A stretch of DNA of 64,000 bases, taken from NCBI RefSeq assembly GCF_019203985.1, contig NZ_JAGSPD010000006.1:186001-250000 (forward strand). The letters run 5' to 3'. The notes under the pieces are model-generated. The model ran no database searches and was not told the DNA's origin. It saw only the letters and a list, made by a program, of their open reading frames with translations. This DNA comes from Winogradskyella luteola (GTDB taxonomy: Bacteria; Bacteroidota; Bacteroidia; Flavobacteriales; Flavobacteriaceae). The position numbers and the translations under genes were made by a program. Positions 46,173 through 54,589 of this stretch are shown here, in pieces. Position 1 is the first letter of the stretch; every line of letters starts with the position of its first letter.

Positions 46173-46928
46173 ATGGAAAGACATCGAATTATTTTAGAAA
46201 AACTCAATAAGGAAAAACATCTAGAAGTATCTGAACTATGCGACATTCTAGATGTATCCGCAGTAACTATTCGCAAAGACCTTAAACTTCTTGAACAAAA
46301 AGGGCTTCTCTATAGAACTCATGGCGGAGCTTCTTTGGAAAACCCATATATCAACGAACGTACTGTTATTGATAAAGAGAAAATTTCAGTAGAGGAAAAA
46401 AACGGAATCGCACAATTAGCAGCCAGCCGTATCGTAGAAAACGACTCTATACTTATCGCGTCCGGAACTACAGTACAAGCACTATCGAAATTTATTAAAG
46501 CCAAAAATAAATTAACGGTTATCACTTCTTCGCTTCATGTTGTGCTACATTTAATCCATGACAAGAATATTGAAATACTTCAACTTGGTGGTTATGTTAG
46601 GCACAGTTCCGCCTCGGTCATTGGCAATTATGCGGAGTATATCTTAAAAAATGTGTCTTGCAGTAAATTATTTTTGGGCGTGGACGGTATCGATTTAGAA
46701 TACGGCCTATCAACCACAAATCTAGAAGAAGCAGAACTGAACAAAAAGATGTTAAGAGCAGCACAAAAAGTAGTTGTGCTTGCTGATTTTTCAAAATTCG
46801 GAAAGAAGAGCTTTGCTAGGATATGTGATTTATCTAAAGTTGATGAAATTATAACCGATAAGAGAATTTCCAATGCCATTAAAAAGAAATTGGAAGATAA
46901 AGAAATTAAGGTCACCATTGTAGACTAA
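46173..46928 (+). CDS. glpR: DeoR-family transcriptional regulator, probable GlpR
   Basis: A 251-residue DeoR/GlpR-type repressor. The N-terminal winged helix has the family signature KEKHLEVSELCDILDVSAVT (partial) with RTHGGA at about 51-56. The C-terminal sugar-phosphate-binding DeoRC domain has ILIASGTTVQAL, LGVDGID and LLADFSKFGKKSF-like VVLADFSKFGK. In E. coli, GlpR responds to glycerol-3-phosphate. Divergence from glpDKF across a palindromic region makes regulation of this unit very likely. The next gene, a sulfatase, starts 17 bases after the stop and is probably on the same transcript. Confidence 0.88.
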   Translation: MERHRIILEKLNKEKHLEVSELCDILDVSAVTIRKDLKLLEQKGLLYRTHGGASLENPYINERTVIDKEKISVEEKNGIAQLAASRIVENDSILIASGTTVQALSKFIKAKNKLTVITSSLHVVLHLIHDKNIEILQLGGYVRHSSASVIGNYAEYILKNVSCSKLFLGVDGIDLEYGLSTTNLEEAELNKKMLRAAQKVVVLADFSKFGKKSFARICDLSKVDEIITDKRISNAIKKKLEDKEIKVTIVD

Positions 46929-46945
46929 TTAAAACAATTCACACT

Positions 46946-48427
46946 ATGAAACAGTTTCTATTTTTAATAGCATCCATCCTAATATTATCTTGCGATTCTG
47001 ATAAAAAGAAAAGCCAAACCACATTACAAACAGAAAAGCCCAATATTCTTTTAATAGTCGTTGACGATCAAGGTTATGCAGATTTTTCACCTTTTGAAGC
47101 ACATGATGAAACGGTTTCCACACCAAATATTTCACGATTGGGGAAATCTGGAACCATATATACTCAGGCTTATGTTACCGCTCCTGTTTGCAGTCCATCT
47201 AGAGCTGGAATTCTTACCGGAAAAAACCAGTTTCGCTGGGACAAACCTGCTAGCTGGGGACCAGGATTGCCAGACGACGTAAAAACACTTCCCGAGTATT
47301 TAAAAGAAGTAGGCTACCATACAATACGTATAGGAAAAAATGATTTAGGACGTAATTTTCATAAGAATGATGTTAGAGAATATCCATTAAATCATGGCTA
47401 CGATGAATTTTTAGGCTTTTCGGCACATGCTCACGATTATTGGCTAAACTCCCAAAGCATAAAAGAAAGAACCCCAGATCCTTATGGCACAAGTGCTTTG
47501 CTTGGCCCTTTGATGCACAACATGGGCGAGAAGAGTTACGAAGAAGGCTATCTTACAGAGATATTTACTGACGAATCTATAGAATTCCTTAAACGCAAAC
47601 ACGACAAACCTTTCTTCTTAACCCTGTCCTATAACGCCGTACACCATCTTATTCATGAAGTACCAAAAAAATATTTAGACAAATACAATGTAAAAGAAAT
47701 CCCTAATTATGACCCAGATAGCTTGGTAGCATTCAAAAATCACAAACCCGGATCTTATTCTGCATACTACGACAAATATTCTCGTATTGGTGACATCAAT
47801 ACTGATGACTTACGAAAATACTACTTGGCAAATTTGAATTGCTTAGACGATAATATTGGTCGCATACTAGCCGCCATGCAAGAAGAAGGTTTGGATAAAA
47901 ATACTGTGATTATTTTTATTTCAGATAATGGCGGCTCCCCACTTACCGGATCTAACAATGCACCCCTAACAGCTGGTAAATATTCCCTTTGGGAAGGAGG
48001 CATAAGAGTACCGATGAGCATAAGTTGGCAAGGACATATTGATGCAGACAAAGTGGAAAACCGTTATGTATCTGCCACTGATATTTTACCGACCTTGACA
48101 AAAATTGCAGGAGTAAATGTTGCAGATGAAGATATTGATGGCGTAGATTTACTCGAACCTAAACAAGAGCGTTTATTAGTTTGGAAATGGCAAAAAACTT
48201 GGGCTGTAAGGAAGGGAAAATGGAAATTGACCAACACCAAGGAAAACCACTGGAAAAGCGAGCCATCTGCTCAATACATTGCGCCAATACGGAACGATTT
48301 AACCCTAAAGCTATTTAATATTGAAGATGACCCAGGGGAGCGTAACGATTTGGTAAATGATCACCCAGAAATTGTCAAAGAACTGGAAACTGCATATAAC
48401 AAATGGTGCAAGGCTAATATTAAATAA
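46946..48427 (+). CDS. Type I (S1-family) sulfatase lipoprotein
   Basis: A 493-residue extracytoplasmic sulfatase. Lipobox LILSC puts the lipid on Cys16. Asp40-Asp41 in IVVDDQGYAD bind calcium, and the formylglycine site is Cys82 in APVCSPSRAGILTG, the C-x-P-S-R type that requires an FGE. IFISDNGGS supplies further metal ligands. S1 enzymes hydrolyse sulfate esters of sugars, steroids or lipids, but the substrate is unclear. It follows glpR by 17 bases and precedes the FGE gene by 84 bases, so glycerol control of a sulfatase is implied but not proven. Confidence 0.92.
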   Translation: MKQFLFLIASILILSCDSDKKKSQTTLQTEKPNILLIVVDDQGYADFSPFEAHDETVSTPNISRLGKSGTIYTQAYVTAPVCSPSRAGILTGKNQFRWDKPASWGPGLPDDVKTLPEYLKEVGYHTIRIGKNDLGRNFHKNDVREYPLNHGYDEFLGFSAHAHDYWLNSQSIKERTPDPYGTSALLGPLMHNMGEKSYEEGYLTEIFTDESIEFLKRKHDKPFFLTLSYNAVHHLIHEVPKKYLDKYNVKEIPNYDPDSLVAFKNHKPGSYSAYYDKYSRIGDINTDDLRKYYLANLNCLDDNIGRILAAMQEEGLDKNTVIIFISDNGGSPLTGSNNAPLTAGKYSLWEGGIRVPMSISWQGHIDADKVENRYVSATDILPTLTKIAGVNVADEDIDGVDLLEPKQERLLVWKWQKTWAVRKGKWKLTNTKENHWKSEPSAQYIAPIRNDLTLKLFNIEDDPGERNDLVNDHPEIVKELETAYNKWCKANIK

Positions 48428-48511
48428 TTAAAATTTGTTTTTAGTTTCATTTCAAATCAAAGCTTTTTGGCTCGTATTGAAATTAACTTCTCACTTGGAC
48501 AAAGTAAAGCC

Positions 48512-49597
48512 ATGATATCTAAACCATATTTTTTCTGCCCATTAATCTTTCTTGTACTATTCGTTTCTTGTAAAAGTGACGTTAAGCAAAATAAAGACCC
48601 TTTAGTGGTTGGAACATTGAAAACTGCTCCAAAAGGCATGGTTTGGATTCCCGGAGGCACATTTACACAAGGTGCCGTGCCACATGATAAAGAAGCTATG
48701 CAACACGAAAAACCCAGCCACAAAGTTTCTGTCGATGGTTTTTTTATGGATATTACCGAGGTAACTAATGCACAATTTTCAGAATTTATAGAGGCAACTG
48801 GCTATATTACAACAGCAGAACGCAACGTAAGCTGGGAGGAATTGAAAAAACAAGTTCCAGCAGGAACGGCAAAACCTCATGATTCGATTTTAAAAGCTGG
48901 CTCTCTTTGTTTTAAGAAAACAAAATCATCTGTTTCAAATTTATACGACTTTTCTCAATGGTGGGAATGGACGATTGGAGCAAATTGGAGACGCCCCAAG
49001 GGAAAAGGGAGTAGCATTGAGGGCAAAGAAAATTATCCTGTGATACACATTTCTTATGATGATGCCATCGCCTACTGTAAATGGGCAAACAGACGCTTGC
49101 CTACAGAAGCTGAGTGGGAATATGCTGCGCAAGGAGGTATAGAAAACACAATATATTTTTGGGGAGATGATAAACGCGACTTGTCTAAAATGGCAAATAG
49201 TTGGGAAGGGGAATTCCCTTTAAACAATACAAAAACGGACGGATATGAGTTGCACGCACCTGTAAAATCCTATAAGCCTAATGGGTTTGGATTATATGAT
49301 ATAGCCGGAAATGTTTGGGAATGGACCAACGACTGGTACAACACCAATTACTATAATGAACTGGAATCTTTGAAAAATACTTCTGAGAACCCTCAAGGTG
49401 CGCAAAAACCATATAACCCCAGCAACATTTATACACAAGAGAAAATTATCAAAGGTGGTTCATTTTTATGCAGTGCTTCCTATTGTGCAAGTTATAGAAT
49501 ATCTGCGCGAATGGGAACAAGTTTAGATTCTTCTTTGGAGCACTTAGGTTTTAGAACCGTAGCCACTGAAGAAATGCTAAACAGCGATAATGAATAA
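48512..49597 (+). CDS. Formylglycine-generating enzyme (SUMF1/FGE family) lipoprotein
   Basis: A 361-residue FGE-type protein that would oxidise the active-site Cys of the adjacent sulfatase to formylglycine. It has GMVWIPGGTFTQGA, RRLPTEAEWEYAAQGG, DIAGNVWEWTNDW and GFRTVA. Both copper-binding cysteines of true FGEs are present, Cys320 and Cys325 in GGSFLCSASYCASY, unlike SUMF-domain proteins without activity. Lipobox LFVSC (Cys20) suggests membrane tethering in the periplasm. I set the start at the ATG at 48512 for a proper lipoprotein signal; an upstream TTG frame at 48467 has none. Confidence 0.9.
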   Translation: MISKPYFFCPLIFLVLFVSCKSDVKQNKDPLVVGTLKTAPKGMVWIPGGTFTQGAVPHDKEAMQHEKPSHKVSVDGFFMDITEVTNAQFSEFIEATGYITTAERNVSWEELKKQVPAGTAKPHDSILKAGSLCFKKTKSSVSNLYDFSQWWEWTIGANWRRPKGKGSSIEGKENYPVIHISYDDAIAYCKWANRRLPTEAEWEYAAQGGIENTIYFWGDDKRDLSKMANSWEGEFPLNNTKTDGYELHAPVKSYKPNGFGLYDIAGNVWEWTNDWYNTNYYNELESLKNTSENPQGAQKPYNPSNIYTQEKIIKGGSFLCSASYCASYRISARMGTSLDSSLEHLGFRTVATEEMLNSDNE

Positions 49598-49663
49598 ACC
49601 TATTATTCTTCATCACTAACAAGTCTTTTTTTTAATAGTGGGGCACCCTTCTTTTTACCAAAC

Positions 49664-49695
49664 AAAAAACCTCCAATCGAAAAGATTGAAGGTTT
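49664..49695 (-). terminator. Intrinsic terminator after the tRNA pair
   Basis: On the minus strand, AAACCTTCAATC / GATTGGAGGTTT form a stem with a TTTTC loop, followed by a T run. It starts a few bases after the tRNA-Leu 3' end and fits the end of a tRNA-Gly/tRNA-Leu transcript. Confidence 0.8.
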
Positions 49696-49698
49696 GAG

Positions 49699-49783
49699 TA
49701 CTGAAGGCGGGACTTGAACCCGCACGGCCATAATGGCCATTGGATTTTAAGTCCAACGTGTCTACCAATTCCACCACTTCAGC
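49699..49783 (-). tRNA. tRNA-Leu (anticodon UAA)
   Basis: An 85-base class II tRNA with acceptor stem GCTGAAG/CTTCAGT and discriminator A. The anticodon loop CTTAAAA sits between TTGGA and TCCAA stems, giving anticodon UAA for UUA codons, the commonest Leu codon in this AT-rich genome. A variable arm GGCCATTATGGCC and the T-loop GGTTCAAGTCC are visible. CCA is not encoded. Confidence 0.95.
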
Positions 49784-49826
49784 ATCCTGATTACAACATT
49801 GTAATCAAATTGGTATTTTAGTATTG

Positions 49827-49898
49827 AGCGAAAGATGGGATTTGAACCCACGACCTCCACCTTGGCAAGGTGATGCTCTACCCCTGAGCTACTTTCGC
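49827..49898 (-). tRNA. tRNA-Gly (anticodon GCC)
   Basis: A 72-base tRNA with acceptor stem GCGAAAG/CTTTCGC and discriminator T (U). The anticodon loop TTGCCAA gives GCC, with stems TCACC/GGTGG (one wobble). D-loop AGCTCAGGGGTAGAGC and T-loop GGTTCAAATCC are standard. It precedes tRNA-Leu by 43 bases on the same strand. Confidence 0.95.
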
Positions 49899-49992
49899 AT
49901 TGTTTAAAGAACTATTCGCTATAAAAGCGGTTGCAAATTTAAAATATTTATCAGAAAAGCAAAGCCTTTTTTCTAAATAAATTAAAAAAGTT

Positions 49993-52605
49993 TTAGGCTT
50001 GTTTTTTCTTAAGTAGCATTCGTTTTATTTCGTTAAGCTTCATCAAGGCTTCGACAGGTGTAAGTGTATCAATATCCGTATGCAGAATTTCGTCTTTTAT
50101 TTCCTCCAGTAGTGGATCGTCGAGATTAAAGAAACTCAACTGCATATCATCTTTAAGCGACTTAACTTTGTCCGTTAGTTCTTCACTAGAGTGAGATTTC
50201 TCTAATTTTGAGAGTATCTTATTTGCACGTCTTATAACTTGTTGAGGCATTCCCGCCATTTTTGCTACATGAATACCAAAACTGTGTTCACTGCCACCTT
50301 CAACCAACTTTCGCACAAAAAGAACATTATCTTTTAATTCCTTAACAGCAACATTGAAATTTTTAATGCGTGAAAACGTCTCTGTCATTTCATTTAACTC
50401 ATGATAATGTGTCGCAAATAGTGTTTTTGGCCGCGCAGGATGTTCATGTAAATATTCACTTATAGCCCAAGCTATGGAAATGCCATCATAGGTACTTGTA
50501 CCACGACCTATTTCATCTAAAAGCACTAAACTCCGTTCTGAAATATTATTGAGAATCGATGCTGTTTCATTCATCTCAACCATAAAGGTAGATTCTCCCA
50601 TTGAGATATTATCACTCGCACCTACACGTGTAAAAATCTTATCGACCAAACCTATTCTTGCTTCTTTAGCTGGTACAAAACTTCCTATTTGAGCCAGCAA
50701 TACAATTAAAGCAGTTTGCCTTAAAATAGCCGATTTACCAGACATATTAGGGCCAGTAATCATAATAATTTGTTGAGATTCTCTATCGAGATAAACATCA
50801 TTGGCAATGTATGTTTCCCCTAGAGGTAATTGTTTTTCAATTACTGGATGACGGCCGTCTTTAATTTCTAAACCAAAGCTATCATCAATCTGTGGGTAAT
50901 TGTATTTATTAGCTTTGGCTAAGCTGGCAAAACCACAAAGACAATCTAATTGCCCAATAAGCTGTGCATTTTGTTGTACTTTAACAATAAACTGATGCAT
51001 CCAAAGTACGAGCTCAGAAAACAGTTGTTGCTCTATAGCCAAAATACGTTCTTCAGCACCGAGGATTTTAGCTTCGTATTCTTTTAATTCTTCGGTAATA
51101 TAACGCTCAGCATTAACTAAAGTTTGCTTTCTAATCCACTCTTCCGGAACCTTGTCTTTATGCGTGTTTCTAACTTCAATATAGTAGCCAAACACATTAT
51201 TAGACGCTATTTTCAATGATGGAATACCTGTGCGTTCGCTCTCACGTTGCAACATACCATCCAGATAATCTTTTCCAGATTTTGAAAGCCCTCTTAACTC
51301 GTCCAATTCTTGAGAAAAACCTTCAGCAATAGTATTACCTTTTAAAACATTTACTGGCGCTTCTTCATTTAGAGTCTGCTTGATCTTCTCTCGTAACAAA
51401 TCGCAATTATTAAGATTTTCGCCCAATACTTTTAAAGCATCGTTATCACAAGTTTCTGCCACAGACTTAACAGGCACAATGGCTTCCAAAGAGTTTTTAA
51501 GCTGAATGACTTCCCTCGGACTCACCTTAGCTGTAGCAATCTTAGAAATTAGGCGTTCAATATCACCTATATGTTTTATTTGACCTTGAATATTTTGAAG
51601 AACAGATTCATTATCCAATAAAAATTGAACAACCTCGTGACGTTGTTTTATCTTATCAGCATGCTTTAAAGGCAATGCCAACCAGCGCTTTAACGTACGT
51701 CCTCCCATTGCCGAAATGGTCTCATCAATTACGTTAATAAGTGTAACTGCATTGGCATTGGTTGAATGGTACAACTCTAAATTTCTAATGGTGAACTTAT
51801 CCATCCACACATAATCATCAGTGGCAATTCTTGAAATTGTAGTAATATGTTCTAGCTTATTATGGCGTGTCTCACTTAAATAATGTAACACTACACCAGA
51901 TGCCATAATACCTTCGTATAAGTCTTCGATCCCGAAGCCTTTCAGTGTTTTTGTATTGAAATGCTTCGTTAATGTTTCATGCGCATAATCGGCTTGGAAC
52001 ACCCAATCTTCGAGATAGAATGTATGAAAATCATTGCCAAACGATTTGGTAAACTCTTTTCTACTTTGTTTTGAAATTAATACTTCACTTGGATTGAAAT
52101 TCTGAAGCAACTTATCCACATACTCAGCATCGCCCTGAGAGGTTAAAAACTCTCCTGTAGAAATATCTAAGAATGCAACACCAATATATTTTTTATCAAA
52201 ATGAACAGCACATAAAAAGTTATTGGATTTGGAATGTAATATGTCATCATTTAACGCCACACCTGGTGTTACCAATTCTGTAACACCGCGTTTTACAATC
52301 TTTTTGGTTTGCTTTGGATCTTCTAACTGGTCGCAAATCGCAACACGCTCGCCTGCCCTAACCAATTTAGGCAAATAGGTGTTTAAAGAATGGTGGGGAA
52401 ACCCAGCGAGTTCCGTTTCACTTTCGCTGCCAGCACCACGTTTGGTTAAAATAATATCTAAAATCTTAGATGCTTTAACAGCGTCACTTCCAAAGGTTTC
52501 GTAGAAATCACCAACTCTAAACAACAATAACGCATCAGGATACTTCGCCTTTATCGCATTGTATTGCTTCATTAATGGTGTTTCTTTTTTTGCCTTTTTA
52601 GCCAA
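49993..52605 (-). CDS. mutS: DNA mismatch repair protein MutS
   Basis: MutS recognises mismatches and starts methyl-independent repair in Bacteroidota. The 870-residue protein has the mismatch-reading motif Phe34-Tyr35-Glu36 in [10 protein letters not shown], clamp/lever domains, and the ABC ATPase with the Walker A loop [14 protein letters not shown] near residues 610-625, Walker B in [16 protein letters not shown] and [10 protein letters not shown]. These features make it the MutS1 type, not MutS2. It is convergent with nothing, standing alone between the tRNA pair and a divergent rRNA/tRNA methyltransferase gene. Confidence 0.97.
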   Translation of the reverse strand: MAKKAKKETPLMKQYNAIKAKYPDALLLFRVGDFYETFGSDAVKASKILDIILTKRGAGSESETELAGFPHHSLNTYLPKLVRAGERVAICDQLEDPKQTKKIVKRGVTELVTPGVALNDDILHSKSNNFLCAVHFDKKYIGVAFLDISTGEFLTSQGDAEYVDKLLQNFNPSEVLISKQSRKEFTKSFGNDFHTFYLEDWVFQADYAHETLTKHFNTKTLKGFGIEDLYEGIMASGVVLHYLSETRHNKLEHITTISRIATDDYVWMDKFTIRNLELYHSTNANAVTLINVIDETISAMGGRTLKRWLALPLKHADKIKQRHEVVQFLLDNESVLQNIQGQIKHIGDIERLISKIATAKVSPREVIQLKNSLEAIVPVKSVAETCDNDALKVLGENLNNCDLLREKIKQTLNEEAPVNVLKGNTIAEGFSQELDELRGLSKSGKDYLDGMLQRESERTGIPSLKIASNNVFGYYIEVRNTHKDKVPEEWIRKQTLVNAERYITEELKEYEAKILGAEERILAIEQQLFSELVLWMHQFIVKVQQNAQLIGQLDCLCGFASLAKANKYNYPQIDDSFGLEIKDGRHPVIEKQLPLGETYIANDVYLDRESQQIIMITGPNMSGKSAILRQTALIVLLAQIGSFVPAKEARIGLVDKIFTRVGASDNISMGESTFMVEMNETASILNNISERSLVLLDEIGRGTSTYDGISIAWAISEYLHEHPARPKTLFATHYHELNEMTETFSRIKNFNVAVKELKDNVLFVRKLVEGGSEHSFGIHVAKMAGMPQQVIRRANKILSKLEKSHSSEELTDKVKSLKDDMQLSFFNLDDPLLEEIKDEILHTDIDTLTPVEALMKLNEIKRMLLKKKQA

Positions 52606-52732
52606 GAGATTTATGTATTTTTGTCCAGATAACTATGGAGATTGAAAGTCTGCTAATTTACTTATAATTTGAAGTTTATTGAAGCCTGAAAGCTATAAGT
52701 TATCTACAACTGTTGATAAAATTAGACACACA

Positions 52733-52802
52733 CCTAAAGCCCCCTCAAAAGGAGGTCTTAAAATAAATTTGGCAACAACTGTTCCCTTGAGAGAACTTTA
52801 GG
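52733..52802. repeat. Imperfect inverted repeat in the mutS/trmH spacer
   Basis: The arm 52733-52753 (beginning CCTAAAGCCCCCTC) pairs with 52783-52802 (ending AGAACTTTAGG) with a few mismatches, around a 30-base middle. This resembles the short palindromic elements with CCTAAAG ends found between genes in Bacteroidota. No ORF or target duplication is visible. The 220-base spacer contains nothing else recognised. Confidence 0.5.
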
Positions 52803-52825
52803 GATGTTTTGGAAGCAAAAGAAGC

Positions 52826-53362
52826 ATGAGCAGAAAACTAAAAAACGAAGAATTAGACCGCTTAGATATTTCAGAATTTAAACACGCTGAAAAATCGCCT
52901 ATTATAATAATACTTGATAATATTAGAAGTTTAAACAATATTGGTTCTGTATTTAGAACAAGTGATGCTTTCTTAATCGAAAAAATCTACCTCTGTGGCA
53001 TCACAGCACAACCACCACACAATGACATTAGAAAGACAGCATTGGGCAGTACGGAAACTGTAGATTGGGAGTATCATGAAAACACGCTCAATGTCGTAAA
53101 AAAACTAAAAGCTGAAGGTGTAAGTATCTGCTCAATTGAACAAGCGGAAAATGCCATAATGCTCAATGATTTTAAACCTCAACCCAACAGTAAATATGCC
53201 TTTGTATTTGGCAACGAAGTTAAAGGTGTACAACAAGAGGTAGTATCTAATAGTGATGTGGTTATTGAAATTCCACAATATGGCACTAAGCACTCTTTGA
53301 ATATTTCTGTGAGCTGTGGCGTTGTGATTTGGGATGTGTTTTCGAAGTTAAAAACAAAATGA
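52826..53362 (+). CDS. TrmH/SpoU-family RNA 2'-O-methyltransferase
   Basis: A 178-residue SPOUT-fold RNA methyltransferase. SpoU motifs are all present: DNIRSLNNIGSVFRTSDAF (partial; motif 1, with NNIGSVFR), YAFVFGNEVKGV (motif 2) and IEIPQYGTKHSLNISVSCG (partial; motif 3). Such enzymes methylate the ribose of tRNA or rRNA; the exact nucleotide is not predictable. Its stop overlaps the start of the next methyltransferase gene (ATGA), indicating translational coupling. Confidence 0.9.
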   Translation: MSRKLKNEELDRLDISEFKHAEKSPIIIILDNIRSLNNIGSVFRTSDAFLIEKIYLCGITAQPPHNDIRKTALGSTETVDWEYHENTLNVVKKLKAEGVSICSIEQAENAIMLNDFKPQPNSKYAFVFGNEVKGVQQEVVSNSDVVIEIPQYGTKHSLNISVSCGVVIWDVFSKLKTK

Positions 53363-54018
53363 AAAAGCAAGTGAAAACACCATGGCCAACCCAAGCAGTC
53401 ATGCAACAAGTTTACGAAAAACATCTTTGGGGCGGAAAAGGGTTTGATTTTTATTCTGGTGAAGGCTCACACAATCCAACGATTACAGAACCTTATTTAA
53501 AAGCTGTTTTAGATTTTTTGAAGTCTGAAAATAATAAATTAACCGTATGCGATTTAGGTTGTGGTGACTTTAATATTGGTAAACATTTTGTGGCGTTCAG
53601 CAAAAAATACATCGCTATCGATATTGTTGAAAGCCTTATAAAAAGAAATCAAGCATTGTTTAAAGCAGATAATCTAGAGTTTCATTGCTTAGATATTTCT
53701 AAAGATAAGTTACCTAAAGCAGATTGTATTATTCTAAGGCAAGTGCTTCAGCATTTATCCAATACTGAGATAAAATGTATTGTCAATAAGCTTTCAAGTT
53801 ATCAGTATATCATTTTGACAGAGCATCTTCCTATTGGAGATTTTGTTCCTAATAAAGACAAAATTGCAAGCCAAGGGATTCGCCTAAAACAAAATAGTGG
53901 TGTAGATTTATTGGCTGAGCCTTTCGTCTTGAAAGTGAAATCAACCGAGATTTTAAATGAAGTAGTTTTGGATAATAATAAAGGTAGAATTGTGACTAAT
54001 CTCTACGAAGTATTTTAG
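53359..54018 (+). CDS. Class I SAM-dependent methyltransferase
   Basis: A 219-residue protein with the SAM-binding motif I in VCDLGCGDFNIGK, and further methyltransferase signs in YIAIDIVESLI and DCIILRQVLQHL. The ATG at 53359 overlaps the stop of the preceding gene; an upstream TTG frame at 53329 is less likely. Substrate unknown, small-molecule or tRNA/lipid methylation is possible. The gene ends just before a palindromic repeat that probably acts as terminator with the convergent gene. Confidence 0.85.
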   Translation: MKKQVKTPWPTQAVMQQVYEKHLWGGKGFDFYSGEGSHNPTITEPYLKAVLDFLKSENNKLTVCDLGCGDFNIGKHFVAFSKKYIAIDIVESLIKRNQALFKADNLEFHCLDISKDKLPKADCIILRQVLQHLSNTEIKCIVNKLSSYQYIILTEHLPIGDFVPNKDKIASQGIRLKQNSGVDLLAEPFVLKVKSTEILNEVVLDNNKGRIVTNLYEVF

Positions 54019-54023
54019 CACTA

Positions 54024-54101
54024 TGTCATTTCGAACGTAGTGAGAAATCTCACATAATTATGATTTGAAATTCCTCGTCGCTACGCTCTGTAGGAATGAC
54101 A
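54024..54101. repeat. REP-like palindromic element, probable bidirectional terminator
   Basis: TGTCATTTCGAACGTAGTGA at one end pairs with the complementary TCGCTACGCTCTGTAGGAATGACA-type end (key 3' residues 54078-54101), as in the repeated GTCATT...AATGAC elements common between Flavobacteriaceae genes. It fills the 91-base gap of two convergent genes. No second copy was found in the window. Confidence 0.6.
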
Positions 54102-54109
54102 AAAAATTG

Positions 54110-54589
54110 TCACTTTATAGGAATCCAAATTTCTTCCTCATTGACTTCTTGTGTTGGGTTATAACTAAAAGGCAATCTTTCAAAATGTGGTCGATCATCT
54201 AATTCAAATTCAGATTTTGGTAACCAATCTAGATGAATATGCTGCCAAAGTTGCATAAATTGAGGAATAGAACCTTTAAAATCGATAACTAAATATTTAC
54301 CTGATGTTATTGTTAAAGTTTCCAATCCTTCTGGAATTATATCTAAACTATTTACCTCAACCCCAATCCATTTTTCAAATGATGTGGTTGGACTTAAATT
54401 TATACTATTAAAACCGTAATAGTTTTGAAGCGACAAGCTATAATTGTCTTTTAGATTTGTAATCTCTTTCAATCTTGGCATAAATTGTTTTGCCAATTGC
54501 GATGTAACTTGTCCGTTAGTTACAAAACTAGCTTGTGCCTTAACACCAATAATATTGATATCTTTGGCTTCAAAAATTTTATATTTCAT
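54110..54589 (-). CDS. GyrI/AraC-effector-binding-like domain protein
   Basis: A 159-residue single-domain protein of the GyrI-like/bacterial transcription-activator effector-binding type. The duplicated beta-alpha-beta-beta pattern is visible with SFEKWIGVEV, LTITSGKYLVIDFKGSI (partial) and the C-terminal ERLPFSYNPTQEVNEEEIWIPIK (partial), the EIWIPI ending being typical. No DNA-binding domain is attached. These proteins bind small hydrophobic molecules or, in GyrI, gyrase. Its start overlaps the stop of the folK/dNK gene by 11 bases. Confidence 0.82.
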   Translation of the reverse strand: MKYKIFEAKDINIIGVKAQASFVTNGQVTSQLAKQFMPRLKEITNLKDNYSLSLQNYYGFNSINLSPTTSFEKWIGVEVNSLDIIPEGLETLTITSGKYLVIDFKGSIPQFMQLWQHIHLDWLPKSEFELDDRPHFERLPFSYNPTQEVNEEEIWIPIK

